Shown one piece after another: positions 18,032-27,606 of a DNA stretch of 64,000 bases. The number at the start of each line of letters is the position of its first letter. Positions within the stretch are counted from its first letter, which is position 1. A program made the translations under genes and the position numbers. Under the pieces are notes generated by a model. It searched no databases and was not told where the DNA came from. It was given only the letters and a program-made list of their open reading frames with translations. The stretch comes from Catellatospora citrea (GTDB taxonomy: Bacteria > Actinomycetota > Actinomycetes > Mycobacteriales > Micromonosporaceae). The DNA is taken from the NCBI RefSeq assembly GCF_003610235.1, contig NZ_RAPR01000001.1, positions 6,324,001-6,388,000 on the forward strand. Direction: 5' to 3'.

Positions 18032-18565
18032 TCAGAGGTCCTGCACCGTGCCGCTGTCCACGAACTCGTGGACGACCTGACGAAGGCGGTGCAGGAAGTG
18101 TTCCACCGAATCGGCGACCGGCTCGAAGTCCGCATCCATCGATGCAGCGACCGAGCGGTGCACGGCACCGCCCCAGTCGGCGACGAACAGCACCCCTGCC
18201 CCCGTCGAGCCGATGACCAGGCCACGGGGGTCGTCGGCGTGAGGCAGGAACGCGTACCCGCACTCGTCCCGTAGACCTAGTGCACTGGCCGCGCTGTGGA
18301 TGAAGTAGCCGTTGCCGACGTCTGGCAGGCTGACCTCGGCGACGACGGCATAGAAGTCGGCCATCCAGGGTGCGGCGAGCGGGTCGTCTCGGTAGCGGTC
18401 GGCAGCCACGCGATCGCCGACGCCGGCCAGGCGCACCTCGTTCGCGCCGGGCGGGAAGCCGTACACCGCCTCGAACGTGGCCACCATCCGGGCCGCGGCC
18501 GTGTCGACCTCAGCCGCCCACCGCCGAATCCAGTCTGCCCGCCGCGCGCTGCCGATGCCAGCCAT
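18032..18565 (-). CDS. SUKH (SMI1/KNR4)-like hypothetical protein
   Basis: The soluble 177-residue protein contains VIGSTGAGVLFVADWGG and ADFEPVADSVEHFLHRL, resembling the last strands and helix of SMI1/KNR4 (SUKH) proteins, many of which are immunity proteins. The similarity is partial. The ATG at 18565 has TATTCT 8 bases upstream, fitting a leaderless mRNA. It lies 49 bp before the DUF1963-like gene on the same strand. Confidence 0.5.
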   Translation of the reverse strand: MAGIGSARRADWIRRWAAEVDTAAARMVATFEAVYGFPPGANEVRLAGVGDRVAADRYRDDPLAAPWMADFYAVVAEVSLPDVGNGYFIHSAASALGLRDECGYAFLPHADDPRGLVIGSTGAGVLFVADWGGAVHRSVAASMDADFEPVADSVEHFLHRLRQVVHEFVDSGTVQDL

Positions 18566-18721
18566 GGTCAAGCAGAATACGGCCGGCGACGTCACCGTCG
18601 ATCGGGTACACGAGATCGGACGGCGGGAACCGCGATACCGGGCCCCTGAACTGCGTGCAGTGTGTGGCTCCGGCAGGTCGGGCGGGCGTATGGCACATTG
18701 CCCGCCCGACCGGCTCCGGTG

Positions 18722-20104
18722 TCAGCCGCAGTACCCGCCGCAGCCGCCGCCCCACGGCGCGGCCTGGCCCGGCTGGGGCAGGTCGTCGCGGGTCTCCGGC
18801 TGGGCCTCGGTCACCCGCGGCGGCGACACCAGCATGAAGGTGCTCGTCAGATCCGAGTCGATCAGCGCCACCATTCCCGGGTCCCGGGGGTCGGCCGGGT
18901 CGTTCTCGAACCCGGGGGCGGCCCACCCGTTCATCACCTTCACCGCGGCGCCGCGCGTGCGCAGCACCTTGTCGTACGCCTCGACCGTGACGATGGTGGT
19001 GTCGGCGTCGGGGTTGTAGTACTCCTCGTCGTCGACGGTGTCGGAGTCCTCGTAGCCCGAGGCGACCATGGTGCAGTTGTTCTCGCTGTCGCACTCCTCG
19101 ATCGTGACGTCCTCCGAACCGTACGAGCCGTCGGCGGAGGTGTAGCTGACGATCGTCGTCTTCACGCTGCCGGTGACCTTGCCGTTGTCGTCCCGGACGT
19201 AGTTGACGACCGTCGTGATGCTGCTGACCGCGCCGCTGCCGAACTGGTGCGTCTCGGTGTAGCTCGCGCTGGTCACGTCGCCGCCGGGGTCGGACGTGTT
19301 CTGGTTCTCCTGGCTCACCGTGCCACCCCGGCCGTCACTGGACTCGGTGTGCACGCCGACCGTGGTGGGACCCTCACTGCCGTCGGGGTTGGTGGTGGTC
19401 CGGGTGAAGGCGCCCGGGCCGTCGGACGTGGTGGTCTGGGTGGCGCCGTTGTTGAACTCGATGTGTGTCCCGGTGCCGCCGTTGATGGGCTTGACGGACT
19501 TGACCCCGCCGTTGTCCTGGCCGAACCGGTACTGCGGGTTGTCGTAGCCGGCCGAGATCAGCCCGACGGAGACACCGTTGATCTTGGCACCTGGGAAGGA
19601 ACCGATACCGCCCTTGCCAGCCAGCCCGATCGAGAAGCCGTGCGTGGGGTCCAGATCGACGCCGCCAGAGCTGAGCTCGCCGAAGGTCAGCCCGAAGTGG
19701 TGCAGCTTGTCGCGGCGCGAGCCCATGTCGAACGCGCCGAGCACGTCCATGCCGACGGCCTTGCGGGCCTCGATGATCTCCTGCGGCACGGCGAGGAACG
19801 CGCCGAGGCCGGCCTCGAAGGACGGGAGCTTGCGCGACAGCGCGACCTCCACGACCACCTCCAGCCCCGGGCGGCTCTTCGGGTCGTGCGGGTCGGTGCC
19901 CGCCATCAGCTCGTCGGCGTCGGCGACGCCGTCGTGATCGGAGTCGACCACGCGCCAGGCCACGTAGCAGCCGGTGGGGTCGCACAGGCGCACCGAGGAG
20001 CTGCGCAGCTCGTCAGCCGCGTGCGCCGGCTGGGCCATCACGGCGGCGAGCAGCACGGCTGCCGCAACTGTCGCGGCTCTGCGCCACGGAGATTCGAACA
20101 TCAT
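18722..20104 (-). CDS. secreted protein with calcium-loop motif and Gly/Cys end
   Basis: The 460-residue protein has a signal peptide (residues 1 to about 29, ending QPAHA). Just after it, CYVAWRVVDSDHDGVADADELMAGTDP is a thrombospondin type 3-like calcium-binding loop. The middle is Gly/Thr/Ser-rich with many acidic repeats (for example NNGATQTTTSDGPGAFTRTTTNPDG). It ends GGGCGGYCG. I do not recognise an enzyme domain. It is likely a cell-surface or extracellular protein. The first of two adjacent ATGs is used; no ribosome binding site is clear. Confidence 0.7.
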   Translation of the reverse strand: MMFESPWRRAATVAAAVLLAAVMAQPAHAADELRSSSVRLCDPTGCYVAWRVVDSDHDGVADADELMAGTDPHDPKSRPGLEVVVEVALSRKLPSFEAGLGAFLAVPQEIIEARKAVGMDVLGAFDMGSRRDKLHHFGLTFGELSSGGVDLDPTHGFSIGLAGKGGIGSFPGAKINGVSVGLISAGYDNPQYRFGQDNGGVKSVKPINGGTGTHIEFNNGATQTTTSDGPGAFTRTTTNPDGSEGPTTVGVHTESSDGRGGTVSQENQNTSDPGGDVTSASYTETHQFGSGAVSSITTVVNYVRDDNGKVTGSVKTTIVSYTSADGSYGSEDVTIEECDSENNCTMVASGYEDSDTVDDEEYYNPDADTTIVTVEAYDKVLRTRGAAVKVMNGWAAPGFENDPADPRDPGMVALIDSDLTSTFMLVSPPRVTEAQPETRDDLPQPGQAAPWGGGCGGYCG

Positions 20105-21117
20105 GGGCCCATGGTCGCGACGCGACGGCCGGCGCGCGTCGTCCTGATGCGTTACCCCGGGAATCCACCTGGGATGAGCGACGGCGACCGCGCGTCCACC
20201 CGTGGGTGGAGCCCTCGGCCGTTGCGGAGAGGTAGGAGATTGCTTCACCTGGAAAGGGCCGCTGCGGGGGCGGTTGCCGTGCCGGCTCCGTAGTGGCTGG
20301 CAGCGGCCGCGAGCGGGCCCATGGCCGGTGCGCCGGCTCGGCGGCCATGGGCCCGCCTACTGCCGCAAATGGGCCTGTCACAGCGGTGAAATTCCAAAGT
20401 CGTCGAGTTTATGATCTCGGCCACCGCCGCGCACCGTCGCGGCCGATTCCTATCTGGGGAGCAGCATGCTCGGGAGAACGCGGTGCTACTCGCCGTCAGC
20501 ATCGCGGCGTCTGCCCTTGCGGCCCCCGCCGGGGCCGGCAACGCCGCTCCGACGGGCGGCCCGGCGGGGGCCGTCGTCGGTGGACAGACGAGCGTCGTGA
20601 CGCTGCTGAACATTTCCAGATCGACAGGTGGACGCTCGGCGTCGCCGGAACGAATCGTACGTTCCGCGAAATGTACCGACCACGAACGGCCGGTGGTGCA
20701 GGCGTTCGATGAATCTGAAGCACCCGTCGTCATCTGGCGGGACACCGCCAGGAGGGTCTGCTGTGGGCGGACCCTGCAAGATCGTTCGGGTGGCTGTCCA
20801 TCGGCCCTTCGGGCATGGACTTTCCCGTGCCCTGCCGATACCGTTCGCATCGCCGGATTGCGGGGTATTAATCGGCTTTGCCCGATATGGCTGTTGGTAC
20901 CGGGAGGCGACACCTGGCCGCGCTCTGCGCTGCCCTGGAACTTGATCGACAGTACGGCAGCACTGAGCGGCAGGCCACAGTGGCCGGTCGAACCCACCGA
21001 GCCCCGGGCAACGTCGCTCATCGGTCCGGTGGGTTCCGATCGGGGCGGTGCCACCCGGCAGGGCATTGGTGCGCAACGCGGGCTGCGGCGCGCGACACGA
21101 GGGGAGTACAGGTTTCC
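20105..21117. other. 1-kb region without a confident gene
   Basis: This spacer divides the secreted-protein gene and the divergent amt operon. It contains a 15-bp perfect hairpin at 20313-20356. A signal-peptide-like stretch near 20480-20560 reads well for about 35 codons on the plus strand, then codon use decays, so it may be a decayed gene. From about 20580 the DNA is richer in AT than its surroundings and may be regulatory. Confidence 0.4.
20313..20356. terminator. hairpin, 15-bp perfect stem
   Basis: GCGGGCCCATGGCCG (20313-20327) pairs with CGGCCATGGGCCCGC (20342-20356) around a 14-base loop. Its place between divergent genes suggests it ended a gene that is now lost, or serves another role. 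Confidence 0.45.
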
Positions 21118-22421
<1,304 letters not shown>

Positions 22422-22425
<4 letters not shown>

Positions 22426-23591
22426 GCCCGCGACACACCAGGAATCGGCGTGGCGGCGCGCTGCTGCTCGCGGTCGGCCTGCTCGCGGCGACCATCGGCA
22501 GTTTCGGGTTCGTGCTGTCGAAGCTGTGGGACCTGACCGACCAGGGCACCCGGTCCGCCACCACCGAACGCGCCGGCGTCGGCTACCTGAGGCCCCTGAA
22601 CCACCTGCTGGCCGCGCTTGTCGAAGCGCGTTCCGCGACGCTGGGCTCGGGGACCGAACTCGCCGGCGTGCGTGCCGCCTTCGACGAGACGGCGGCGGCC
22701 GAGACCCGCTGGGGCGCCGATCTCGGCACCGGCGAACGCTGGCGACACCTGCGTGAGCGCTCCGACGCGCTGCTCGCGGCGCCGGGCGCCGGGCGTGCCG
22801 CGTACCAGCGCTACGACGAGCTCATCGCCCTGACCGCGGGCATGATGGACTTCGTCGGCGACAGTTCTCAGCTGACCGTCGATGCCGAGCTGGGCAGCGT
22901 CTACCTCATCGACATCGCGCTGACCCAACTGCCCGCGGTGCTGCTGGGCGGTGCCCAGATCACCGACGAGGCCGTGCAGGCGCGGCGGGCCGAGGACGCC
23001 GACCGGCAACTCGCGGCCATCCGGATCAGCACCGCGCGCTACGTCGTCGCCACGTCCGCCGACGTGGTCGGCACGAACCTCGACAAGGTGACCAACAGCG
23101 CTGCCGGACCCGAGGTGAGCGAAGCCCTGCTGGTCGCGGTCGACCCGTTCCGGGCCGCGATCGACGCGGTCGCTCCGCCCGCGCCACTGCGGCCGACCGC
23201 GGTCGATCTCGACGCGCCCGAGCTGCGCAACGCCGTCGGCCAGGTCACCGCCGCCTTCCGTCCGCTGGCCGATGCCGTTCTGGTGGCGCTGGACAAGGTG
23301 CTCGCCACCCGGATCGACGGTTTCACCGACGAGCGTCGATCGGCGTACGCCGCGACGGCGGCCGGTGTCGTCGTCGGGGCGGCGCTGCTGTGGTGGGCGG
23401 TGCCCGCGGCCGGCCGACGGGGCGGCAAGCGCGACGACGGCAGGCCGGGACGGGACCTGCCCGACATCGCCCGGGTCGCCGGTGACCTGCCACAGCTCGA
23501 CCCGCAGCAGCTGCTGGCGCTCGAAGAGCTGCAGCACGTCGGCCGGGCCGTGCGCGCCCACGATCGGGGCCGGGCCGACGATGTTCGGTGA
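22422..23591 (+). CDS. membrane sensor-like protein without a kinase domain
   Basis: The 389-residue protein has a membrane helix near 12-34, a large extracellular helical domain (about 35-305), a second helix (about 310-330) and a cytoplasmic tail of about 60 residues. It looks like the sensing half of a NIT-type receptor (VEARSATLGSG-like start, ILTxLPAVL-like helices), but no HAMP, kinase or other output domain follows. The ATG overlaps the amt stop, and the end overlaps the conservon kinase start by 11 bp. It may form heterodimers with the kinase or with Amt. Function unproved. Confidence 0.7.
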
Positions 23592-25974
23592 CCTCGCGAT
23601 CACGCAGCGGATCGGTCTGCTGGTGGCTCTGCCCGTGGCGGGCGTTCTGCTCACCGGCGTGCCGTTCGTGGTGGAGCGGGTCGACCAGGCCCGCGCGGCC
23701 GCCGCGGTCGCCACGGCGACACAGGAGGCGACCGAGGTCGGCACGCTGGTCCAGCGCCTGCAACAGGAACGCCTGCTCCAACTGGCGCACCTGACCACGC
23801 CGGACGTCGACACGGCCACGCTCGTGGCAGCGGCCGCCGCCGTCGACGACCTCGTCGACGTGCCGGTCGCCAAGCGTCTGAGCAGCAAGTTCGAGCTGCT
23901 GCGTACGCTGCGGACCGACGTGGCCGAAGGCCGGGCGGACGCCGACCGCGTGCAGGCGTTCTACCGCGGGCTCATCGACGGGCTTATGGACGAGCTGGGA
24001 CTCAGCGGGCGGACCGACACCGGTGTCGCCGGGCAGCGGCTGCTGGACGCGCTGGACGCGCTGCTGCGCGGCAACGAGCAGACCGCCAGGTTCGGTGCGG
24101 CGATGGTCGCCTCCCCGGCGACGCCGCTGAGCGCGCAACGGCAGGCCCGCGACGCCCAGGCCTTGCAGACGTTCTACGTCGAGGCGTTCCGCATCCGCGC
24201 CGAACCCGCCCATGTGGCGCTGCTGGACGTCATCGCATCAGGCCCGTCGTCGCTGAGCTACGCCGCCCTCGCGCAGCGGCTGACCGCACCTGAACCGGCG
24301 CGGATCTCGCTGGCGGAGGCGTTGTCCGCAGCCCGGACCAGCATCCTCCTGCGGCAGGTCTTCCAGGCCCGGGTAGCTCACGACCTGCAGGACCGGGCCG
24401 ACGAGGAGGCGCGCGCCGCGGCCGTCGCGGCGGCCGTCGGCGGCGGGTTCACCGTATCCCTGCTGGCAGCCCTGATCTGGCTCGGCACCCTGGTCGGCCG
24501 GTCCGTGTCACGACCGCTGGGCAGGCTGACGGCCGCGGCGACCGCGGTGGCGGACATCGCCGCGGGCGAGCTGAAGCGGGCCGCCGACGCCGACGCCGTG
24601 GACAGCGCGCCGCCGGAGCTGGCGGCCGTCAACGTGCGTTCCCGCGATGAGCTGGGCGAGCTGGCCTCGGCCTTCAACCGGGTCCAGGCCACCGCGGCAC
24701 TGCTGATGCAGCAGCAGGTCAACTCGCGCCGGAACGTGTCGGTGATGTTCGCCAACATCGCCCGGCGCACCCGCGGTCTGGCCGCCCGCCAGCTGTCCCA
24801 GATCGACGCCCTGGAGCGGGACGAACGCGACGAGACCCGCCTGGCCGCCCTCTACCGGCTCGACCACATCGCCACGCGTCTGCGTCGCAGCGCCGACAGC
24901 CTGCTGGTCATCTCGGGCACCCGCGACGAAGCTCGGATGGGCTCTGCGGCGCTGCTGTCCGACGTGATCCGGTCGGCGACCGCGGAGATCGAGGGTTACC
25001 AGAAGGTCAAGGTGGCCGCGGTGACTCCGCTGACCGTCACGGCCGCACTGGTGCCCGACCTCACCCTGCTGCTGGCCGAACTGCTCGACAACGCCACCGC
25101 GTTCTGCCCCGACGACGCCCCGGTGACGGTGTCGGTCGACTGGTCGGACTCGTGCCGTATCAGCATCACCGACGACGGCATCGGCATGTCGGAGCAGCGG
25201 CTTGCCGAGGAGAACCGGCGACTCGTCGAGTCCGAGCGGCTCGACGTCGCGCCGACCACGATGCTGGGCCTGTTCGTGGTCGGGCGGCTGGCCCGTCGGC
25301 ACGGCCTGTCGGTGGTGCTGCGTACGACCCCGACGCGCGGGTTGACCGCCGAGGTCGTGGTGCCGACGCGCTACCTGAGCCAGGCGTCGCCGGCCCGCAT
25401 CCCGGCGGCCGTGCTCACGCCCACGCCTGCGCGCTTTCCGGCGAACAGCGCGGACCATGCCCGCGCACGAGGCTGGTTCGAACCACCCGCCCCCGCGACC
25501 GCATCCGAACCCGAGTCGCCACCTGCTGCGGAGGTGCTGGCCACCACTCCCGCCGGGCATGTCGCCGCCGGTCCCGACGTGCAGCCCGAGACCCGCGGCG
25601 GACTGCGCCGCCGTCAGCGCGGTGCAGACGAGACGCCGACGCCGTCATCCGTGCCGGAGCAGGCCGTCCGCGACCCCGAGCGTGAGCGCGCGGGTCTGGC
25701 CGCCTTCATGCGGGGCTCGCAACGCGCCGACGTGCACCCGGAACAACCGCACCCGTCGCCGGAGACGAGACAGGGCCTGATGCGCCGCGTGCCCGGCGCA
25801 CAGTTGCCCGCCGAGTTGCGCGCCGCCGGCCGAGCCGTGCCCGCCGCCCCCGCGGCGCGCCCGGCAAGTCCGCTGCGCGATCCCGCCGCCGAGCGCGACG
25901 CGCTCGCCGCCTTCCTGGCCGGGCAGGCCAGGGCCACCGACCCTGACGACCCCAACCACCGGAGCACACCATGA
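23581..25974 (+). CDS. cvnA: conservon sensor histidine kinase (CvnA-type)
   Basis: The 797-residue membrane kinase has TM1 at about 11-31, an extracellular NIT-like (nitrate/nitrite sensing) helical domain to about 280, TM2 at 284-308 and a HAMP-like linker. A dimerisation segment with the likely phospho-acceptor region LYRLDHIATRLRR follows, then an HATPase_c domain with ELLDNATAF (N503) and TDDGIGM. The last about 190 residues are Pro/Ala-rich and disordered. It is the first gene of a conservon and should act with the three small proteins downstream as a membrane G-protein-like switch. Confidence 0.9.
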   Translation: MFGDLAITQRIGLLVALPVAGVLLTGVPFVVERVDQARAAAAVATATQEATEVGTLVQRLQQERLLQLAHLTTPDVDTATLVAAAAAVDDLVDVPVAKRLSSKFELLRTLRTDVAEGRADADRVQAFYRGLIDGLMDELGLSGRTDTGVAGQRLLDALDALLRGNEQTARFGAAMVASPATPLSAQRQARDAQALQTFYVEAFRIRAEPAHVALLDVIASGPSSLSYAALAQRLTAPEPARISLAEALSAARTSILLRQVFQARVAHDLQDRADEEARAAAVAAAVGGGFTVSLLAALIWLGTLVGRSVSRPLGRLTAAATAVADIAAGELKRAADADAVDSAPPELAAVNVRSRDELGELASAFNRVQATAALLMQQQVNSRRNVSVMFANIARRTRGLAARQLSQIDALERDERDETRLAALYRLDHIATRLRRSADSLLVISGTRDEARMGSAALLSDVIRSATAEIEGYQKVKVAAVTPLTVTAALVPDLTLLLAELLDNATAFCPDDAPVTVSVDWSDSCRISITDDGIGMSEQRLAEENRRLVESERLDVAPTTMLGLFVVGRLARRHGLSVVLRTTPTRGLTAEVVVPTRYLSQASPARIPAAVLTPTPARFPANSADHARARGWFEPPAPATASEPESPPAAEVLATTPAGHVAAGPDVQPETRGGLRRRQRGADETPTPSSVPEQAVRDPERERAGLAAFMRGSQRADVHPEQPHPSPETRQGLMRRVPGAQLPAELRAAGRAVPAAPAARPASPLRDPAAERDALAAFLAGQARATDPDDPNHRSTP

Positions 25975-26405
25975 CCTCCCCCGCTCACCAGATCAGCAAC
26001 GAAGCGCAGCAGTTCAACTGGCTGCTCACCCGATTCGCCACGGAGACGGCCGGCGTCTCGGCGGCGATCGCGGTGTCCGCCGACGGACTGCTCATGGCGA
26101 TGTCCGCCGCGCTGAGCCGCAGCGACGCCGACCGTCTCGCCGCGATCGTCTCCGCGGTCAACAGCCTCGCCGGCGGCGCGTCGCGCCTCTACGACCTCGG
26201 CGCGTCCCGGAAGGTGATCATCGACTTGGAGCGGGGATATCTGCTGGTCAGCTCAATCAGCGGCAGCTCCACACTGGGCGTGCTCGCCCGCTCGGAGGCG
26301 AATCTCGGCGATCTGGCGTACGAGATGGCGGTCTTCGCCAACCGCACCTCCGGAGTGCTCACTCCCGGCCTGATCAACGAGCTCAAGTCCGTCGTCGGGG
26401 AATGA
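25971..26405 (+). CDS. cvnB: roadblock/LC7 domain protein (CvnB-type)
   Basis: The 144-residue single-domain roadblock/LC7 protein has QFNWLLTRFATETAGVSAAIAVSADGLLMAMS and ends with LINELKSVVGE. In conservons the roadblock protein associates with the kinase and the GTPase, probably affecting nucleotide cycling. The ATG overlaps the kinase stop (ATGA). Confidence 0.93.
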   Translation: MTSPAHQISNEAQQFNWLLTRFATETAGVSAAIAVSADGLLMAMSAALSRSDADRLAAIVSAVNSLAGGASRLYDLGASRKVIIDLERGYLLVSSISGSSTLGVLARSEANLGDLAYEMAVFANRTSGVLTPGLINELKSVVGE

Positions 26406-26408
26406 CGC

Positions 26409-26849
26409 GTGACCGCGAACTGGTGGGAGCCGGTGCACGACGGCACCGGCCCTCGGCCGTACGTCGGCGCCGACGAGCCAGGCAGCGGCCGCGTCCCGGT
26501 CGCGGATGCCGCACCGGCCTCGGGGGTACGCCCGTACCTGATCACCCAGGGCCGGTCCCGGCCCAACGACGCCAGTCTGCGGCTGGAGGCTCAGGTGTGC
26601 ACCACCGCTGAAGGCGCCGCGAGCCTGAGCCGCCTGGCGTACGAGCCGCACGCCATCGTCGCCCTGTGCCGCGAACCCCAGTCGGTCGCCGAGCTCGCCG
26701 CACAGCTGCGCATTCACCTCGGAGTCGCGCGGGTCCTGGTCGGCGATCTGGTCGAGGGCGGACTGCTGGCGGTACGCCATCCCGAAGACACCCGGCACCG
26801 GGTGCAGATCATCGAAAGGGTCATCCGTGGACTTCAAGCCATCACGTGA
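26409..26849 (+). CDS. cvnC: DUF742 protein (CvnC-type)
   Basis: The 146-residue protein has RPYLITQGRSRP, LEAQVCTTA and a winged-helix-like end (EPQSVAELAAQLRIHLGVARVLVGDLVEGGLL), the DUF742 signature of the third conservon member. The GTG is 3 bp after cvnB and its end overlaps cvnD by 23 bp. Confidence 0.92.
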   Translation: MTANWWEPVHDGTGPRPYVGADEPGSGRVPVADAAPASGVRPYLITQGRSRPNDASLRLEAQVCTTAEGAASLSRLAYEPHAIVALCREPQSVAELAAQLRIHLGVARVLVGDLVEGGLLAVRHPEDTRHRVQIIERVIRGLQAIT

Positions 26850-27423
26850 CGAGCAGGTCCGCCGCCCCCCGCTGCCCGTGAAGATCGTCATCGCCGGCGG
26901 CTTCGGCGTGGGCAAGACCACGGCCGTCGCGCAGATCTCCGACACGCCCGTGCTGACCACGGAAGCGCCGATCACCGAGGTGGCCGCCGAGATCGATCGC
27001 ACCGGTCAGGTGCCGGACAAGACGACCACGACCGTGGCGCTCGACTTCGGCACGGTCGCGATCGACGACGAGGTCAAGCTGTACCTGTTCGGCACCCCCG
27101 GCCAGGACCGCTTCGGCTTCATGTGGCAGGACCTCACCGAGGGCGCGCTCGGTGCGCTGGTCATCGTGGATACCCGGCGGTTGGACGACTGCTACCCGGC
27201 GGTCGACTACTTCGAACGGGCGGGCCTGCCGTTCCTGGTCGCGCTCAATCTCTTCGACGGCCAGTTGACCCACAGCCTTGAGGACGTCCGCTGGGCGCTC
27301 GCCCTCAACGAGGACACGCCCATGGTCACCTTCGATGCCCGGGACCGCATCTCGGTGCGGGACACGCTCGTGGCGCTGCTGCGCCGCAGCTTCGCCGTCG
27401 CCTCGGCGGCGACACCGCAGTAG
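26827..27423 (+). CDS. cvnD: Ras-like GTPase (CvnD-type)
   Basis: This small GTPase (198 residues) has P-loop GGFGVGKT (24-31), switch II/G3 region LFGTPGQDRFGFMW and a degenerate G4 motif, NLFDG in place of NKxD. In conservons it is held at the membrane by the CvnA-B-C complex and cycles with the signal. GTG 26827 lies inside the cvnC end, so translation is probably coupled. Confidence 0.93.
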   Translation: MDFKPSRDEQVRRPPLPVKIVIAGGFGVGKTTAVAQISDTPVLTTEAPITEVAAEIDRTGQVPDKTTTTVALDFGTVAIDDEVKLYLFGTPGQDRFGFMWQDLTEGALGALVIVDTRRLDDCYPAVDYFERAGLPFLVALNLFDGQLTHSLEDVRWALALNEDTPMVTFDARDRISVRDTLVALLRRSFAVASAATPQ

Positions 27424-27448
27424 CGCCGCTGAATCATATGCAGTTCAG

Positions 27449-27482
27449 GAAGCCGTATGAGGGGAGATCCACATACGGCTTC
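27449..27482 (+). terminator. terminator of the amt-conservon operon
   Basis: 11-bp stem GAAGCCGTATG/CATACGGCTTC with a 12-base loop, followed by GTCGTTTT, 26 bp after the cvnD stop. Confidence 0.7.
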
Positions 27483-27606
27483 GTCGTTTTCGTGGTCGGC
27501 GTTCTCCGAGTGCAAGGCCCCGACCTCGCGCACGACGCTGACGATCCGCAACGCGAGTCGCCGCGATGGTCTTGTGCCCGAGCGTCGAAAAGCGAGATCA
27601 TCACCC

